A stretch of 14,606 nucleotides of DNA from Methanobacteriota archaeon (GCA_903930485.1 CAIYYO010000188.1:1-14606), one strand, 5' to 3'; positions 7,645 through 14,126 are shown, numbered from the stretch's first letter. Program-made: numbers and translations. Notes: a model not told the origin generated them from the letters alone.

Positions 7645-8631
7645 GTGGGCCTCTACAACATAATCAAGAAGAAGAAAGCTTCCGGTGACGAACCCGTCAA
7701 GGAAGGCGGGGAATTGTTAGTGGCGAAAAGCCAGGAAGATTTCGATAACTTCTGCGAATCCTTGAGGAAGGAATTCATAGGCACGATGCGGCTGAAGAGC
7801 AAGACCGAGGGTAAACCGTATGCTGCGGCGCTCCTGCTCTACAAGGGCAGCGTGATCGGCGCATCGTTCGAAGAAAACCCGAAGAAGACGTTCTACTGCG
7901 ACGATGCGATAAGCCAGATAAAGAAGACGCTCTCAGGGACGAGAGGAGGCGTAGAAGTATACTCGTTCACGGAGAAAGACATGGAGACCGCCAGGAACAA
8001 CAACAAAGAGGCCCTTCTCGAAAAAGAGCTCCCGTTCGCATCCCTCGGGATACGGATTAGGTCCTCTTTCGAAGCGGCCCAGGGCGGGAAGAAGAACGGA
8101 TTAGACCTGATGGCTCTGGTACGGGCGTCGGATGTCAGATCCCTGCAGGTGGACAACGACTTCCGGCTTGTCGACTTCGCCCGCAAATTCGCGGCAGGCT
8201 CGGCGGATGACGATTACGAAGGCCTTGGGGACGAGGCGAGGCAGCTTGCGAATGAGGTTGTCCAGAGCCCCCGGAAGCTTCTCGGCGTATCCGACCCAAA
8301 GAGCGAACGGTTCGCGGAACTGAAGAAGAAAAGGCAGATGGAAGACATGGCGCTGATGAAGCGGATATCCCAGATAACTTCCAAGAAGCCGTCCGAGAAC
8401 GTGATAGACGCCGGCAAGGTCGAGACCCCGATAGACCGGCTGTATAAGCTGGTCGAGAAATACAAAAGGCTTAGGATAGATAATGAGTTGGCCCAGAAGC
8501 TGAACGTCAGCAGGGCGCAGATAGAGAACTGGGCCATGATACTCGAGGAGCACAACCTGGTCGAGCTGCACTACCCGGCCATAGGCGAGCCGGAGATAAG
8601 AAAGATAGGCGAAGGTCATGACACAAAATGA
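7645..8631 (+). CDS. Protein with N-terminal alpha/beta domain and C-terminal winged helix, coupled to the ATPase gene
   Basis: The product has 328 residues and starts with GTG 15 nt after the previous gene. Residues about 28-125 (FIGTMRLKSKTEGKPYAAAL, LLYKGSVIGASF) resemble the DUF2226/roadblock-like 'GT.R......Y...LL..G.iiaa' fold. Residues about 155-250 form a charged linker region. Residues about 262-320 are a winged helix-turn-helix: DRLYKLVEKYKRLRIDNELA, then QKLNVSRAQIENWAMIL, EEHNLVELHYPAIGEPEIRK. I recall the same wHTH type next to, or fused to, type II/IV secretion ATPases in many uncultivated archaea. The ATGA overlap with the ATPase ORF argues for obligate co-expression and probably physical partnership. 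The wHTH may mediate protein contact rather than DNA binding; the sequence does not decide this. Confidence 0.8.
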   Translation: MGLYNIIKKKKASGDEPVKEGGELLVAKSQEDFDNFCESLRKEFIGTMRLKSKTEGKPYAAALLLYKGSVIGASFEENPKKTFYCDDAISQIKKTLSGTRGGVEVYSFTEKDMETARNNNKEALLEKELPFASLGIRIRSSFEAAQGGKKNGLDLMALVRASDVRSLQVDNDFRLVDFARKFAAGSADDDYEGLGDEARQLANEVVQSPRKLLGVSDPKSERFAELKKKRQMEDMALMKRISQITSKKPSENVIDAGKVETPIDRLYKLVEKYKRLRIDNELAQKLNVSRAQIENWAMILEEHNLVELHYPAIGEPEIRKIGEGHDTK

Positions 8632-10202
8632 CGAAAGATAAGGGAGAAAGAGAGCCGCAGGCGAAGAGCAAGATCGAGAAATGCGAAGGGCGTGTCATAG
8701 AAAGCTATGACATAGAGTCCAGCGGCGCTGCCGGAGTGAAGACGCGCGTGGACATCATAGAAAAAGACTATCTCCCCTTCTACAAGCTCGTGGTCCCCGA
8801 AGTCGACATAGCGACGAAGGCGCTTCTCGATGACATAAAAGAGAGGCTCATAGGCGCCGTAGACATGAACATAGGCGAGGTATTCGACGTGAAGATCATG
8901 GAAGATCTGCGCAAGGAGTTCTCGTCCGATGCGGGCCGGCTTCTGGCCGAAGAGCTTCCCCACCTCGACGAGGTCGTAAGGAATAATTTCATACTCGGAC
9001 TCGTGCACGAGCTCCTGGGCCTCGGAGACATAGAATTCCTGCTCGACGACAACGGCCTCGAAGAGGTCGTCGTCAACTCGGCCAAAGAGCCGCTTAGGGT
9101 CTTCCACAAGAAATACGGATGGCTGCGCACCAACGTCACGACCGAGAACGAAGCCGCGATCCTCAACTACGCGAACACGATCGCAAGAAGGGTCGGGAGG
9201 GAGATAAGCAACCTGAGCCCGCTCCTGGACGCGCACCTGTTCTCCGGCGACAGGGTTAATGCGACGATCAATCCCATCTCTACGAAAGGCCACACGATAA
9301 CCATCAGGAAATTCGCGAGAGACCCGTGGACTGCGACCGATTTCGTCACGAGCAAGACCGTCAACTCCGAAGTTCTGGCCCTGATATGGCTCGTCATACA
9401 ATACGAGATGAACATCATCATATCCGGCGGAACAGGCTCCGGCAAGACGTCTTTCCTGAACATATGCATGCCCTTCATACCCCCGAACCACAGGATAATC
9501 TCCATCGAAGACACGAGAGAACTGCAGCTCCCGCAGTTCCTCTACTGGTGCCCGCTGACCACAAGGGAGGCGAACCCCGAAGGCAAGGGAGAGGTGACCA
9601 TGCTCGACCTCCTGGTGAACTCGCTCAGGATGAGGCCGGACAGGATAATCATGGGAGAGATCCGTAAACAGAGAGAGGCCGAAGTCCTTTTCGAAGCAAT
9701 GCACACGGGCCACTCCGTATACTCGACGCTCCACGCCGACAGCTGTCAGCAGACCATAAACCGGCTGACGAACCCGCCGATCAGCATTCCAGAGAGTATG
9801 CTTGACTCCGTTCATTTGAACATAGTCATGTTCCGCGACCGCAGGAAAGGGATCAGGCGCGTCTTCGAGATAGGGGAGTTCCTCCCCGGCCTCATGGGCA
9901 ACAGGGACGAGATGAAATACAGGCCCAGCATACTTTATAAATGGGATCCGAGGACCGACGTCGTGAAGGCCGCGACCGAGGACATAAGCATATACGAAAA
10001 AGTCGGCAACCACACCGGCCTGTCGGTCGAAGAGATAAAAGAAGACCTCGACGTAAAAAAGCAGGTCTTTGAATGGATGGTCAAGAACCGCGTAAGGCAG
10101 GTCGAAGACGTCGGAAAGATAATGAACCGCTACTACGTGGACAAGGACACGGTCGTCGACGTGGTCCAGGGAGACAAAGCCCCGAAGAAACTCCTGGACT
10201 AG
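8628..10202 (+). CDS. TadA/VirB11-family type II/IV secretion ATPase (pilus motor)
   Basis: The product has 524 residues and is a hexameric AAA-like ATPase that powers assembly of type IV pili and related secretion machines at the inner face of the membrane. The N-terminal part (about 1-240) includes the helical NILGLVHELLGLGDIEFLL-type region and EEVVVNS/RVFHKKYGWL strands of the TadA/CpaF N-domain. The C-terminal part has Walker A G267-GTGSGKT274, an Asp box (SIEDTRELQLP, E294/D295), Walker B R339-IIMGEIR346 with catalytic E344, and a His box (HTGHSVYSTLHA, H362 and H369). All motifs are intact. The start overlaps the upstream stop as ATGA, with AGGTCAT about 8 nt ahead as a weak ribosome-binding site. 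The two T2SSF platform genes follow 45 nt downstream from their own promoter. Overall architecture fits the archaeal Tad-like group better than the archaellum ArlI, since no ArlH-like gene is present. Confidence 0.95.
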   Translation: MTKDKGEREPQAKSKIEKCEGRVIESYDIESSGAAGVKTRVDIIEKDYLPFYKLVVPEVDIATKALLDDIKERLIGAVDMNIGEVFDVKIMEDLRKEFSSDAGRLLAEELPHLDEVVRNNFILGLVHELLGLGDIEFLLDDNGLEEVVVNSAKEPLRVFHKKYGWLRTNVTTENEAAILNYANTIARRVGREISNLSPLLDAHLFSGDRVNATINPISTKGHTITIRKFARDPWTATDFVTSKTVNSEVLALIWLVIQYEMNIIISGGTGSGKTSFLNICMPFIPPNHRIISIEDTRELQLPQFLYWCPLTTREANPEGKGEVTMLDLLVNSLRMRPDRIIMGEIRKQREAEVLFEAMHTGHSVYSTLHADSCQQTINRLTNPPISIPESMLDSVHLNIVMFRDRRKGIRRVFEIGEFLPGLMGNRDEMKYRPSILYKWDPRTDVVKAATEDISIYEKVGNHTGLSVEEIKEDLDVKKQVFEWMVKNRVRQVEDVGKIMNRYYVDKDTVVDVVQGDKAPKKLLD

Positions 10203-10211
10203 GAACCAGAT

Positions 10212-10225
10212 GGAAAGTTTATATT
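10212..10225 (+). promoter_or_regulatory. BRE/TATA promoter of the platform genes
   Basis: GGAAAG followed by TTTATATT (10218-10225) matches the archaeal BRE plus TATA arrangement closely. The TATA centre is about 26 nt ahead of the GTG at 10248, so the transcript is probably leaderless. It allows the membrane platform proteins to be expressed apart from the ATPase. Confidence 0.6.
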
Positions 10226-10247
10226 CTTTTAAAAACAATACTGTAAC

Positions 10248-11150
10248 GTGGCCGAGAAAAACAAAGGAATCGCCGCGCTAAGGTCCCAGCGCATAAGGAA
10301 CCTATCGCACTATTTCATATCCGTAGGCGACGTACTGGCCAAGATATCCCCTATGATAGCGATCCAGCTCAAGCAATCAGGCCTCGACAAAGATTACAAC
10401 TTGACAGCGCGGGAATACCTGGCGATTTGCTTCACCGTTTCCGCGACGATGGGGATACTCGCGGGAACAGCGGTCAGTCTGGTCCTTTCCATGGGCACCG
10501 GAGTCTTCGTCAGCTACGGCCCCCTGATCGGGATAGCCGTGGGCTTCCTGAATTACATGCAGCTCGTCACCTACCCCAAATCCATTGTCTCCAAGAGAGT
10601 TAAGAACCTGGAGAAGAACCTGATATTCGCATTAAGGACGATACTCGTACAGATAAGGTCCGGGGTTCCGATATTCGACTCATTCGTCTCCGTCGGCGCC
10701 GGGAACTACGGCCAGATATCCGACGAATTCAAGATAGTCATCGAGAAAAGCCGATCAGGTAAGCCGGTGATAGACACGCTTGAAGAGCTCGCCATCCGGA
10801 ACCCGTCGATGTATTTCCGGAGGGCCATCTGGCAGCTCGTCAACGCTATGAGGTCCGGAAGCGACATAGGCGAGAACCTCGAATGCGTCCTGGAAGCGCT
10901 TTCCAAGGAACAGATGGTCCAGATAAGGGAATACAAATCAGTCCTAAACCCTCTGGCCATGATGTACATGATGATAGCCGTCATCATGCCCTCCCTCGGC
11001 ATAACCGTGATGATAATAATCTCGACGTTCCCGGGCATGGGCCGCCTCGGGGACAAGATGACCTTCTGGATGCTCCTCGGAGGCGTCATAATAATGCAAT
11101 TCCTCTTCATGAGCGTCATCAGGGGCAAGAGGCCGAACCTCATAGGGTGA
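10248..11150 (+). CDS. T2SSF-family membrane platform protein (TadB-like)
   Basis: The product has 300 residues and starts with GTG just downstream of a BRE/TATA pair. Hydrophobic segments lie at about 57-80, 85-108, 232-260 and 271-291. The T2SSF cytoplasmic helical bundle lies at about 125-220 (LRTILVQIRSGVPIFDSF, then AIWQLVNAMRSGSDIGENL), with the typical 'G.pi..al' and 'G..l...L' turns. Proteins of this family form the membrane platform on which the TadA-type ATPase acts to extract and polymerise pilins. It is followed after 4 nt by a second protein of the same family, the TadB/TadC arrangement. Which of the pair corresponds to TadB and which to TadC cannot be settled from sequence alone. 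Confidence 0.9.
   Translation: MAEKNKGIAALRSQRIRNLSHYFISVGDVLAKISPMIAIQLKQSGLDKDYNLTAREYLAICFTVSATMGILAGTAVSLVLSMGTGVFVSYGPLIGIAVGFLNYMQLVTYPKSIVSKRVKNLEKNLIFALRTILVQIRSGVPIFDSFVSVGAGNYGQISDEFKIVIEKSRSGKPVIDTLEELAIRNPSMYFRRAIWQLVNAMRSGSDIGENLECVLEALSKEQMVQIREYKSVLNPLAMMYMMIAVIMPSLGITVMIIISTFPGMGRLGDKMTFWMLLGGVIIMQFLFMSVIRGKRPNLIG
11146..11150 (+). promoter_or_regulatory. Shine-Dalgarno site overlapping a stop codon
   Basis: GGTGA, including the TGA stop of the first platform gene, lies 4 nt before the ATG at 11155. It supports that start and translational coupling of the two platform proteins. Confidence 0.45.
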
Positions 11151-11154
11151 ACAA

Positions 11155-12138
11155 ATGGAACTCTACGCAGTTTTAACCAAGTTATTCCCAAGAAAGCTTA
11201 AAAAAGACTTCAACCAGATGATACTCTACTCCAACATAAAGCTCAACCCGGACAGGCTTCTCGGATTCATAATACTCGTCGGAATAGCCTTCAGCCTCTA
11301 TCTCGGGTACTTCCTTACGTTCCTCGGCGTCCCTGTCATCGCCGGCGTCCTGGTCTCGTTCATCATCATAGAAGCCGCCTTCTACATGTGGATAATATTT
11401 TCCATAGACTCTAAGGCCAAATTCGTCGAATCCGTCCTGCCCGATGCGCTCCAGCTGACGTCTTCAAACATAAGGGCCGGGCTCACGACCGACCGAGCGC
11501 TGCTCATGGCCGCAAGGCCCGAGTTCGGGCCGCTCGCCGAAGAGATAAAACGGGTAGGCAGGGAAACGATGACCGGAACAGCCCTCGCAGTAGCCCTCAC
11601 CAAGATGAATTCGAGGATAAAGTCCGAATCCCTGAGCAAGACAATGGACCTCATCGTCAACAGCATAAAATCCGGCGGAAAGCTTGCAGACCTGCTCGAC
11701 TCGACGGCCGGAGACCTGCGGGACCAGCAGATGGTGCAAAAAGAGATATCAGCAAGCGTCCTCATGTACGTGATCTTCATATTCGTCGCCATAGGCCTCG
11801 CAGCGCCGCTCCTGTTCGCCATGTCCTCGTTCCTGGTCAAGATCCTTTCGACGATGAGCAATAAAATAAGCTCCTCGATGCCGTCCGACGTAGCAATAAC
11901 CGGCGCGCCGATCTCTATCACCAGCGTCTCCATCGATTCCGGGTTCCTGATGCAATACACCCTGGCGTCCCTGACGATTTCATCGATATTCGGGTCCCTC
12001 ATAATGGGCCTGATGATGAAAGGCAACGCCCGCGAAGGCATAAAATATCTGCCGATACTGTTAACCCTATGCATAGGCCTCTACTTCCTGGGAAGCTACG
12101 TCCTGGATTACTTCTTCAAGAACATGATACACATGTAA
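11155..12138 (+). CDS. T2SSF-family membrane platform protein (TadC-like)
   Basis: The product has 327 residues. Membrane segments are at about 35-58, 60-84, 200-230, 262-288 and 297-320. The T2SSF cytoplasmic bundle is at about 88-190 (FVESVLPDALQLTSSNIRAG, then LIVNSIKSGGKLADLLDSTA). It pairs with the preceding protein as the second subunit of the platform. The long outward or loop segment between the third and fourth membrane helices (about 231-260, Ser/Ile-rich) and the fifth helix make it longer than its neighbour. The last ten codons (DYFFKNMIHM) are the part repeated exactly at 12248-12278, so the gene end has been duplicated, but this copy is intact and ends in TAA. Confidence 0.9.
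   Translation: MELYAVLTKLFPRKLKKDFNQMILYSNIKLNPDRLLGFIILVGIAFSLYLGYFLTFLGVPVIAGVLVSFIIIEAAFYMWIIFSIDSKAKFVESVLPDALQLTSSNIRAGLTTDRALLMAARPEFGPLAEEIKRVGRETMTGTALAVALTKMNSRIKSESLSKTMDLIVNSIKSGGKLADLLDSTAGDLRDQQMVQKEISASVLMYVIFIFVAIGLAAPLLFAMSSFLVKILSTMSNKISSSMPSDVAITGAPISITSVSIDSGFLMQYTLASLTISSIFGSLIMGLMMKGNAREGIKYLPILLTLCIGLYFLGSYVLDYFFKNMIHM
12106..12136 (+). repeat. 31-bp direct repeat, copy 1 (3' end of the platform gene)
   Basis: This is identical to 12248-12278, starting GATTACTTCTTC and ending ACACATGT. Copy 1 is coding: it holds the last ten codons of the TadC-like gene plus the first base of its stop codon. Confidence 0.95.
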
Positions 12139-12160
12139 AGGCTCAGTCGCCTTCTTCATG

Positions 12161-12167
12161 TTTTTTT
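12161..12167 (+). terminator. T7 tract after the platform operon
   Basis: Seven consecutive T residues lie 22 nt after the stop codon at 12138 and run directly into the left arm of a foldback structure. This is a plausible archaeal terminator for the platform genes. Confidence 0.5.
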
Positions 12168-12236
12168 GCAGGCTTTGCCTGCATGCCTGATTAGGCATTT
12201 TGGGACTGAAAGAATGCAGGCCGCCGCCTGCAAAAA
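12163..12236. repeat. 74-bp imperfect inverted repeat (foldback) with alternative folds
   Basis: TTTTTGCAGGC (12163-12173) is exactly complementary to GCCTGCAAAAA (12226-12236). Inside it, after a TTT/CGCC mismatch, GCCTGCAT (12177-12184) pairs with ATGCAGGC (12214-12221). Each arm is also a small hairpin by itself: GCAGGC-TTT-GCCTGC at 12168-12182 and GCAGGC-CGCC-GCCTGC at 12216-12231. A third hairpin, ATGCCT-GATT-AGGCAT, sits at 12183-12198. The DNA or RNA can thus form either one long interrupted stem or three separate hairpins. It lies between the two 31-bp direct repeats. Confidence 0.85.
12198..12207 (+). repeat. TTTTGGGACT box, copy 1
   Basis: The same ten bases recur at 12310-12319 and 13162-13171. 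This copy lies inside the foldback loop and continues as GAAAGAATG. Confidence 0.75.
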
Positions 12237-12247
12237 GGGCTTCATGC

Positions 12248-12278
12248 GATTACTTCTTCAAGAACATGATACACATGT
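12248..12278 (+). repeat. 31-bp direct repeat, copy 2 (orphan copy of the platform gene tail)
   Basis: This is an exact copy of 12106-12136 placed 142 bp downstream, outside any gene. The following bases remain recognisably related to those after copy 1 (GGCGCAGTCGC against GGCTCAGTCGC, then a T7 run and TTTTGGGACTGA). It is therefore the conserved head of a longer, diverged tandem duplication. Copy 2 lacks the 30 bases that carry two of the hairpins in copy 1. Confidence 0.95.
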
Positions 12279-12301
12279 GGGGCGCAGTCGCAGTATTCGC
12301 G

Positions 12302-12313
12302 TTTTTTTCTTTT
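12302..12313 (+). terminator. T-rich tract in the second repeat unit
   Basis: TTTTTTTCTTTT corresponds to the T7 terminator tract of the first repeat unit. It would stop read-through from the platform operon before the orphan gene. Confidence 0.4.
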
Positions 12314-12319
12314 GGGACT
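12310..12319 (+). repeat. TTTTGGGACT box, copy 2
   Basis: This copy sits upstream of the A+T-rich orphan gene. With copy 3 (13162-13171) it flanks that gene as a short direct repeat; the shared part extends left through the C and T-run. Confidence 0.75.
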
Positions 12320-12326
12320 GATGATG

Positions 12327-12340
12327 TAGGCTGCAGCCTG
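12327..12340. repeat. Palindrome AGGCTGCAGCCT in the second repeat unit
   Basis: A 12-bp perfect palindrome (12328-12339) takes the place of the GCAGGC-CGCC-GCCTGC hairpin of the first unit. The stem is kept although the bases have drifted (a C-G pair has become T-G), which hints that the structure itself is maintained. Confidence 0.65.
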
Positions 12341-12350
12341 TAAAATGGGC

Positions 12351-12358
12351 ATTATATA
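12351..12358 (+). promoter_or_regulatory. TATA-box promoter of the orphan gene
   Basis: ATTATATA is centred about 26 nt before the ATG at 12381, the spacing for a leaderless start. It lies inside the longer reading frame that would start at 12345, which argues that 12381 is the real start codon. Confidence 0.5.
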
Positions 12359-12380
12359 CAATACTTTCATAATTAAAATT

Positions 12381-13139
12381 ATGGCAATAGGGGACAAAGT
12401 CATCAAAAGCATCCGGTATTATGGAAGCTATTCAGAAAACATTAATGGAAAATCGGTGTCTATCCCTATAGGAAACCTTTTTGATATTAAAAAGATATCG
12501 GCAATAGGAGATCGGATCGCAAGAAAACTTAACGAGTATAACTTTGTTTCAGGCATATTCGACCACGTCTATATCATTTATTCGACATCTTTGCCGGATG
12601 GTGAAATAAAAATGTCAAACAGGCACACTGAGAAATGGTTTCTTGAGCTTGACATGGGCATCTCTGCAGATAACCTCAAGAGGATGACTGACAGTCAGAA
12701 AGAAGAATTCATAACCCAATGCACTTTCAAATGCCTAGCATACTTGTACAAAGACAATAAAGAAAAAATCGATACAATAAAGAAAGTTGAGGAAGAGGTG
12801 CGGAAATTCGGTAAGGAGCTGGAAATAATCTATTCAATAAAGGAGACAAGATCATATTTAATAAAAATTTATTACAAGATCAAACCCAAAGGAGATCCAT
12901 CATACGCATTTATTGAATATCATGACAAGAAGAGCGGCATGCAAAAGCAGACCATCCTAGAACTTCAGTTTTATGAAGATATTTACCCATTGATTGGAAG
13001 TGTTTCAGTCAAAGGTGGAAAAATAATTTTAAAACCTAAAAGCTCATTCAAGGCGACGTTATACAACAAAAGGTACAAGACGCCCATCTCAATAGACATA
13101 AGCGAAATGAACAAAACTTTTAAGAAAGCTGATAATTAA
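12381..13139 (+). CDS. A+T-rich orphan protein of unknown function
   Basis: The frame extends from ATG 12345, but ATG 12381 is preferred because of the TATA box at 12351-12358; the product is then 252 residues. It has no signal peptide or membrane helix and looks like a soluble alpha/beta protein. Visible landmarks are SIPIGNLFDIKKISAIGDRI, then FDHVYIIYSTSLPDGEI, a WFLELDMGIS segment, a charged helical stretch (DNKEKIDTIKKVEEEVRKFG) and a C-terminal FKATLYNKRYKTPISIDISE. I do not recognise the family. The 'FDH.Y......LP.G.I' plus aromatic strand layout is reminiscent of small bacterial immunity-type or orphan proteins, but this is only an impression. Base composition is clearly A+T-richer than every neighbour, with more AAA, ATT and TTT codons. 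It sits alone between diverged repeats and a convergent metabolic gene, so recent acquisition is likely. Confidence 0.75.
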   Translation: MAIGDKVIKSIRYYGSYSENINGKSVSIPIGNLFDIKKISAIGDRIARKLNEYNFVSGIFDHVYIIYSTSLPDGEIKMSNRHTEKWFLELDMGISADNLKRMTDSQKEEFITQCTFKCLAYLYKDNKEKIDTIKKVEEEVRKFGKELEIIYSIKETRSYLIKIYYKIKPKGDPSYAFIEYHDKKSGMQKQTILELQFYEDIYPLIGSVSVKGGKIILKPKSSFKATLYNKRYKTPISIDISEMNKTFKKADN

Positions 13140-13154
13140 TAATCCGCTTCATCG

Positions 13155-13171
13155 TGTTTTCTTTTGGGACT
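13155..13171 (+). repeat. T-rich tract with TTTTGGGACT box, copy 3 (also possible terminator)
   Basis: GTTTTCTTTTGGGACT repeats the pattern at 12301-12319 almost exactly. It fills most of the 32-bp gap between the stop codons of the orphan gene and the convergent isomerase gene, and touches the isomerase stop codon. The T-run can serve as terminator for the orphan gene. Confidence 0.65.
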
Positions 13172-14095
13172 TTACTTTAATTCCCATCCGAATTTCTCCT
13201 TGAGCAGGTTGTACGCTGCCTGCGGTGGCATGATCCCGTATTCCGTGACGATCATGTTTATGTATTCCGCTTCTGTCACGTCGAAGGCGGGATTGAACAC
13301 TTTCACCTTCCTGAGCCTTCCGGGTTTTATGACTTCACTTCCGCTCCGTTCCTCTATCTCGATCGCGGATCCGAGCAGGCTTTGGGGCGAGAACTTTATC
13401 GACTCGGTGGCGACGATGAATTCTATGTCCTGTTCATGGGCGCATAACGCTATCTGCGAGGTGCCTATCTTGTTTACCAGGTCGCCGTTTGCGCATATCG
13501 TGTCCGCGCCGACTATGACTTTGTCTATCCTTAGTTTTTTCATCGCCAGATGGACGGCCGAATCCACGATGATTGTCGTGGGTATGCCGTATTCGGAGAG
13601 CTCTTTCGCAGTCAGCAGCCCCTGGTATCTCGGACGGCTTTCGGTGCAGACGACTTTTAGGTTCTTCCCCTGGTCGTAGGCTTTTTTCAGTATCTGCACC
13701 ACGGTATCGCTGTTGCAATGCGTCAGGATAGTCTCGTCTTTCGCTATTATTTTCGCGCCTATCGTGCCGATCTTTTCGAGGGCTTTTTCCTGATCGTTTA
13801 TGAATTTTTCCGCAGCCTCTGTAACTTTTTCCCGGTATTCTGCCGGCGGTTTTTGCCTGTTCTTCTCCGAGACGTACACGATGTAATCGACTGCGTTTGG
13901 CAGCGAAACGGCCGTAGGCCTTGAGTTCTTGAGCTTGCGGCCTGCATCTCTGATCTTTTTTGCGAGTTCGGCCGAACTTTTCGAATCCTCCTGAGCTACC
14001 TGCTTTAATGCTGCAACCGAGGCTATCGCGATGTCCAAGGCCCCGCGAACTTTCATCTTCTTGATGTCATTCACAGTCTGTTCCAAAGTTGACAT
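13172..14095 (-). CDS. Ribose 1,5-bisphosphate isomerase (archaeal AMP pathway; eIF2B-related)
   Basis: The product has 307 residues, full length for the family. It converts ribose 1,5-bisphosphate to ribulose 1,5-bisphosphate, the substrate of archaeal type III RuBisCO, in the AMP/nucleoside degradation route. It belongs to the eIF2B alpha/beta/delta-like fold family. Landmarks: MKVRGALDIA (R17-G18-A19, substrate loop), THCNSDT with the expected catalytic cysteine C127, CTESRPRYQG (150-159), IVGADTICANGDLVNKIGT with the expected catalytic D198, and the closing YGIMPPQAAYNLL. It could be confused with initiation factor eIF2B subunits or methylthioribose-1-phosphate isomerase, but the short length, the C127/D198 pair and the RGA motif favour the R15P isomerase. 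Its pathway partners (AMP phosphorylase, RuBisCO) are not in this window. It is transcribed divergently from argF. Confidence 0.9.
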   Translation of the reverse strand: MSTLEQTVNDIKKMKVRGALDIAIASVAALKQVAQEDSKSSAELAKKIRDAGRKLKNSRPTAVSLPNAVDYIVYVSEKNRQKPPAEYREKVTEAAEKFINDQEKALEKIGTIGAKIIAKDETILTHCNSDTVVQILKKAYDQGKNLKVVCTESRPRYQGLLTAKELSEYGIPTTIIVDSAVHLAMKKLRIDKVIVGADTICANGDLVNKIGTSQIALCAHEQDIEFIVATESIKFSPQSLLGSAIEIEERSGSEVIKPGRLRKVKVFNPAFDVTEAEYINMIVTEYGIMPPQAAYNLLKEKFGWELK

Positions 14096-14100
14096 ATTTA
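14094..14100 (+). promoter_or_regulatory. TATA box of argF, overlapping the isomerase start codon
   Basis: ATATTTA on the plus strand is centred 28 nt ahead of the argF ATG at 14125. Its left end lies on the isomerase start codon (complement of 14093-14095). A second A+T-rich candidate, TATTTAAA at 14103-14110, is too close to the ATG for a leaderless start. Confidence 0.45.
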
Positions 14101-14118
14101 TCTATTTAAAACATAAGA

Positions 14119-14126
14119 AAATATAT
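14119..14126 (-). promoter_or_regulatory. TATA box of the isomerase gene, overlapping the argF start codon
   Basis: On the minus strand the sequence reads ATATATTT, centred about 27 nt ahead of the isomerase ATG (14095). It covers the first bases of the argF start codon at 14125. Confidence 0.45.

Noticed and set aside
8616..10238. 540-codon open frame on the minus strand covering the whole ATPase gene
   Set aside because: It mirrors the ATPase in the opposite strand; the plus-strand frame has all secretion-ATPase motifs intact, and the antisense product shows no recognisable domain.
8628..12138. Archaellum (arl) motor genes
   Set aside because: There is no ArlH-, ArlF- or ArlG-like gene, and two T2SSF proteins instead of a single ArlJ; a Tad-like pilus fits better.
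12106..12340. CRISPR array or remnant
   Set aside because: Only two copies of the 31-mer exist, one of them coding, 142 bp apart, with related rather than unique sequence between and after them.
13164..13679. Plus-strand open frame opposite the isomerase gene
   Set aside because: The minus-strand frame encodes a complete ribose-1,5-bisphosphate isomerase with its catalytic residues; the plus-strand product has no coherent features.
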